Below are positions 63,801 through 64,000 of a stretch of 64,000 bases of DNA, piece by piece. A program made the position numbers and the translations under genes. The DNA is from Anoplopoma fimbria. Lineage: Eukaryota > Chordata > Actinopteri > Perciformes > Anoplopomatidae. The number at the start of each line of letters is the position of its first letter. Position 1 is the first letter of the stretch. Location of the stretch: assembly GCF_027596085.1 (NCBI RefSeq), contig NC_072449.1, positions 24,650,522 through 24,714,521 of the forward strand. The letters are read 5' to 3'. The notes under the pieces were generated by a model, which did no database searches, was not told where the DNA came from, and saw only the letters and a list, made by a program, of their open reading frames with translations.

Positions 63801-64000
63801 TCCATTAAAGGCTGCAGTTAATGGAAGGCCTCCTGCAAGATACACCCCAAAACAGGCAAGGCCAGAACTGTTTTGACGTTAGATTCTGTTGTATTTGGTT
63901 ACAAATTAGATCACTGTCACCTGTAAAGCTTTATAACATGTCCTTGTTCTTCAGCTGTATGGACACGGAGTTCATCAACATGTGTGTGAGATCTCCAGTG
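54443..64000 (+). CDS. brca2: BRCA2, 5' two thirds of the gene (partial at window end)
   Basis: BRCA2 loads RAD51 on single-stranded DNA during homologous recombination and protects stalled forks; it also loads DMC1 in meiosis. Exons 2-15 are complete and exon 16 is cut at 64000. Joined from ATG 54488 they give 6663 nt without a stop through exon 15 (2221 residues), plus 46 nt of exon 16. Exon order matches mammals, including the 70 nt exon 13 and one giant exon 11. Evidence for identity: PALB2-binding WFEAL, the [20 protein letters not shown] segment after BRC1, BRC repeats, FVPPF motifs and [14 protein letters not shown] chose ATG 54488 because [18 protein letters not shown] aligns with the human N-terminus; an in-frame ATG at 54129 would add 16 residues. 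Helical, OB, tower and C-terminal domains lie beyond the window. Confidence 0.97.
54744..55038 (-). mobile_element. tRNA-derived SINE in brca2 intron 2
   Basis: Read on the minus strand, the element starts with a tRNA-like head: A box TGGCGTAGTGG (revcomp of 55018-55028) and B box GGTTCGATACC (revcomp of 54974-54984). It continues into a body that ends with the widespread fish phrase 'aagcgacttaca' near 54782. The 6 bp word aatgta flanks it at 54738-54743 and 55039-55044, probable target-site duplications. It creates the apparent open frame running into exon 3. It contains no gene. Confidence 0.85.
56387..56433. repeat. Poly(A) and (TA)n tract in brca2 intron 7
   Basis: About 17 A residues run directly into about 15 TA units, 40 nt after the exon 7 donor. 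Simple-sequence DNA, likely length-variable. Confidence 0.95.
58016..62455 (+). CDS. brca2: brca2 exon 11 (BRC repeat exon, residues 454-1934)
   Basis: A single 4440 nt exon (4932 in human) opens after acceptor ttcttcag and ends at GACTG|gtaagt. It contains eleven BRC-type repeats between 58792 and 61881 plus one repeat lacking its first half. BRC repeats bind RAD51 through an FxTASGK-type beta element and a hydrophobic helix. After BRC1 the conserved [20 protein letters not shown] motif occurs (59026-59085), as in mammals. The segment 59920-60882 has a second copy at 60892-61881. The 3' end encodes [18 protein letters not shown], matching the conserved human region just before exon 12. Confidence 0.96.
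58792..58878 (+). repeat. brca2: BRC repeat 1
   Basis: [20 protein letters not shown] continues AKRLFEETE. The TASNK variant and the following [12 protein letters not shown] motif identify it as the orthologue of mammalian BRC1. The repeat keeps F, the TA pair and the helix hydrophobics (L, A, LF). Confidence 0.93.
59509..59598 (+). repeat. brca2: BRC repeat 2
   Basis: [20 protein letters not shown] continues [10 protein letters not shown]. The S of TASG is replaced by G, as seen in divergent BRC2 units. Confidence 0.9.
59881..59970 (+). repeat. brca2: BRC repeat 3
   Basis: [20 protein letters not shown] continues [10 protein letters not shown]. FxTA is FQMA here. Its helix half is the template of the headless copy at 60883. 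Confidence 0.9.
60280..60366 (+). repeat. brca2: BRC repeat 4 (degenerate)
   Basis: [20 protein letters not shown] continues AECLLNEIR. The FxTASGK core has become FCADSGNK, losing the Thr-Ala pair that contacts RAD51, while the helix is intact. RAD51 affinity is therefore probably reduced. The paired repeat 8 (61312) keeps a perfect core. Confidence 0.85.
60460..60552 (+). repeat. brca2: BRC repeat 5
   Basis: [20 protein letters not shown] continues [11 protein letters not shown] consensus FQTASGK core, paralogous to repeat 9 at a distance of exactly 999 bp. Confidence 0.92.
60619..60711 (+). repeat. brca2: BRC repeat 6
   Basis: [20 protein letters not shown] continues [11 protein letters not shown]. 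The protein sequence is identical to repeat 10, 999 bp downstream. Confidence 0.92.
60790..60882 (+). repeat. brca2: BRC repeat 7
   Basis: [20 protein letters not shown] continues [10 protein letters not shown]. It pairs with repeat 11 at 999 bp distance. The helix ILTEF resembles the VLEEF of the last mammalian BRC unit. Confidence 0.9.
60883..60942 (+). repeat. brca2: Headless BRC remnant
   Basis: [20 protein letters not shown] follows repeat 7 without a GFxTASGK element. It matches the second half of repeat 3 ([17 protein letters not shown]) and marks the upstream breakpoint of the duplicated block. On its own it should not make the beta contact with RAD51. Confidence 0.85.
61312..61398 (+). 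repeat. brca2: BRC repeat 8
   Basis: [20 protein letters not shown] continues [10 protein letters not shown] consensus core; the duplicate partner of degenerate repeat 4. Confidence 0.92.
61459..61551 (+). repeat. brca2: BRC repeat 9
   Basis: [20 protein letters not shown] continues [11 protein letters not shown]. Duplicate partner of repeat 5. Confidence 0.92.
61618..61710 (+). repeat. brca2: BRC repeat 10
   Basis: Same residues as repeat 6 throughout. DNA around it is nearly identical to the first copy (one mismatch across about 247 nt). Confidence 0.93.
61789..61881 (+). repeat. brca2: BRC repeat 11
   Basis: [20 protein letters not shown] continues [10 protein letters not shown]. Duplicate partner of repeat 7; identity drops in the helix half. 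Confidence 0.9.
62744..64000 (+). CDS. brca2: brca2 exons 12-16 (residues 1934 onward; exon 16 partial)
   Basis: Exons: 62744-62842 (99 nt), 62930-62999 (70 nt), 63085-63587 (503 nt), 63665-63855 (191 nt), 63955->64000. Exons 12-13 encode [13 protein letters not shown] and [15 protein letters not shown], the segment that in mammals binds MEILB2/HSF2BP. Exon 14 carries PhePP-type motifs. Exon 15 ([20 protein letters not shown], then RKKKRQ...[10 protein letters not shown]) starts the helical domain. Exon 15 must be spliced from a GC donor (CAG|gcaagg) to reach exon 16 ([10 protein letters not shown]), because the reading otherwise hits TGA. The exon 14 donor is gtgcag, chosen for phase; intron 14 is only 77 nt. 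Confidence 0.9.
63185..63376 (+). other. brca2: Three PhePP-like motifs in brca2 exon 14
   Basis: FVPPF occurs at 63185-63199 and 63269-63283, and a degenerate FVTPF at 63362-63376 followed by TYVPPT. Human BRCA2 has one FVPPF here (around Phe2406), which binds DMC1 and RAD51 assemblies. The spacing is 28 and 31 codons, with a basic residue near each (FLTNTK, FKKQR). Confidence 0.85.

Overview
The window is vertebrate nuclear DNA, most likely from a ray-finned (teleost) fish. The genes have many short exons with GT-AG introns and AT-rich introns and spacers. There are long (TG)n tracts, hAT and Tc1-type non-autonomous transposons, and a tRNA-derived SINE of the kind common in fish. I cannot name the species. 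The two genes are recognisable by translated exon content: furry (fry, a giant NDR-kinase and microtubule scaffold) and brca2 (homologous recombination mediator). Both lie on the + strand in the order fry > brca2, which is the conserved vertebrate order.

Layout: 1-2050 is intergenic and holds one hAT MITE with intact target-site duplications. A GC-rich block at about 2080-2301 looks like a promoter or non-coding first exon. Fry fills about 7.4-53.5 kb. I find three mutually exclusive candidate coding first exons (7554-7770, 11441-11510, 15067-15127), all ending in the same phase, followed by 60 shared coding exons and a stop at 52310-52312. With the 11441 start, the hand-assembled exons sum to 9015 nt, an uninterrupted frame of 3004 residues, close to the mammalian protein. 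Two additional in-frame microexon candidates (9 nt and 18 nt) sit in the 3' third. The fry 3' UTR ends near a polyadenylation signal at 53449.

Only about 0.5 kb separates the fry poly(A) signal from the brca2 promoter, and there is no ZAR1L-like gene in between (mammals have one there). Brca2 runs from a first exon ending at 54131 to beyond the window edge. Exons 2-15 are complete and exon 16 is cut at 64000. The window encodes the PALB2-binding segment, a PLK1-type phosphosite, the whole BRC repeat exon (exon 11), the MEILB2/HSF2BP-binding exons 12-13, a DMC1-binding PhePP segment, and the first part of the helical domain. The OB folds and C-terminal RAD51 site lie outside.

The most interesting signals are: (i) a tandem block duplication of about 1 kb inside brca2 exon 11 that raises the BRC count to eleven plus a headless remnant, with one third of the two blocks almost identical (recent gene conversion or duplication); (ii) three PhePP-like motifs in exon 14 where mammals have one; (iii) a GC-AG intron after brca2 exon 15; (iv) two fry microexon candidates and the three-promoter architecture of fry. 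No previously unknown multi-gene system (CRISPR, operon, defence island) is present; this is a two-gene vertebrate locus.
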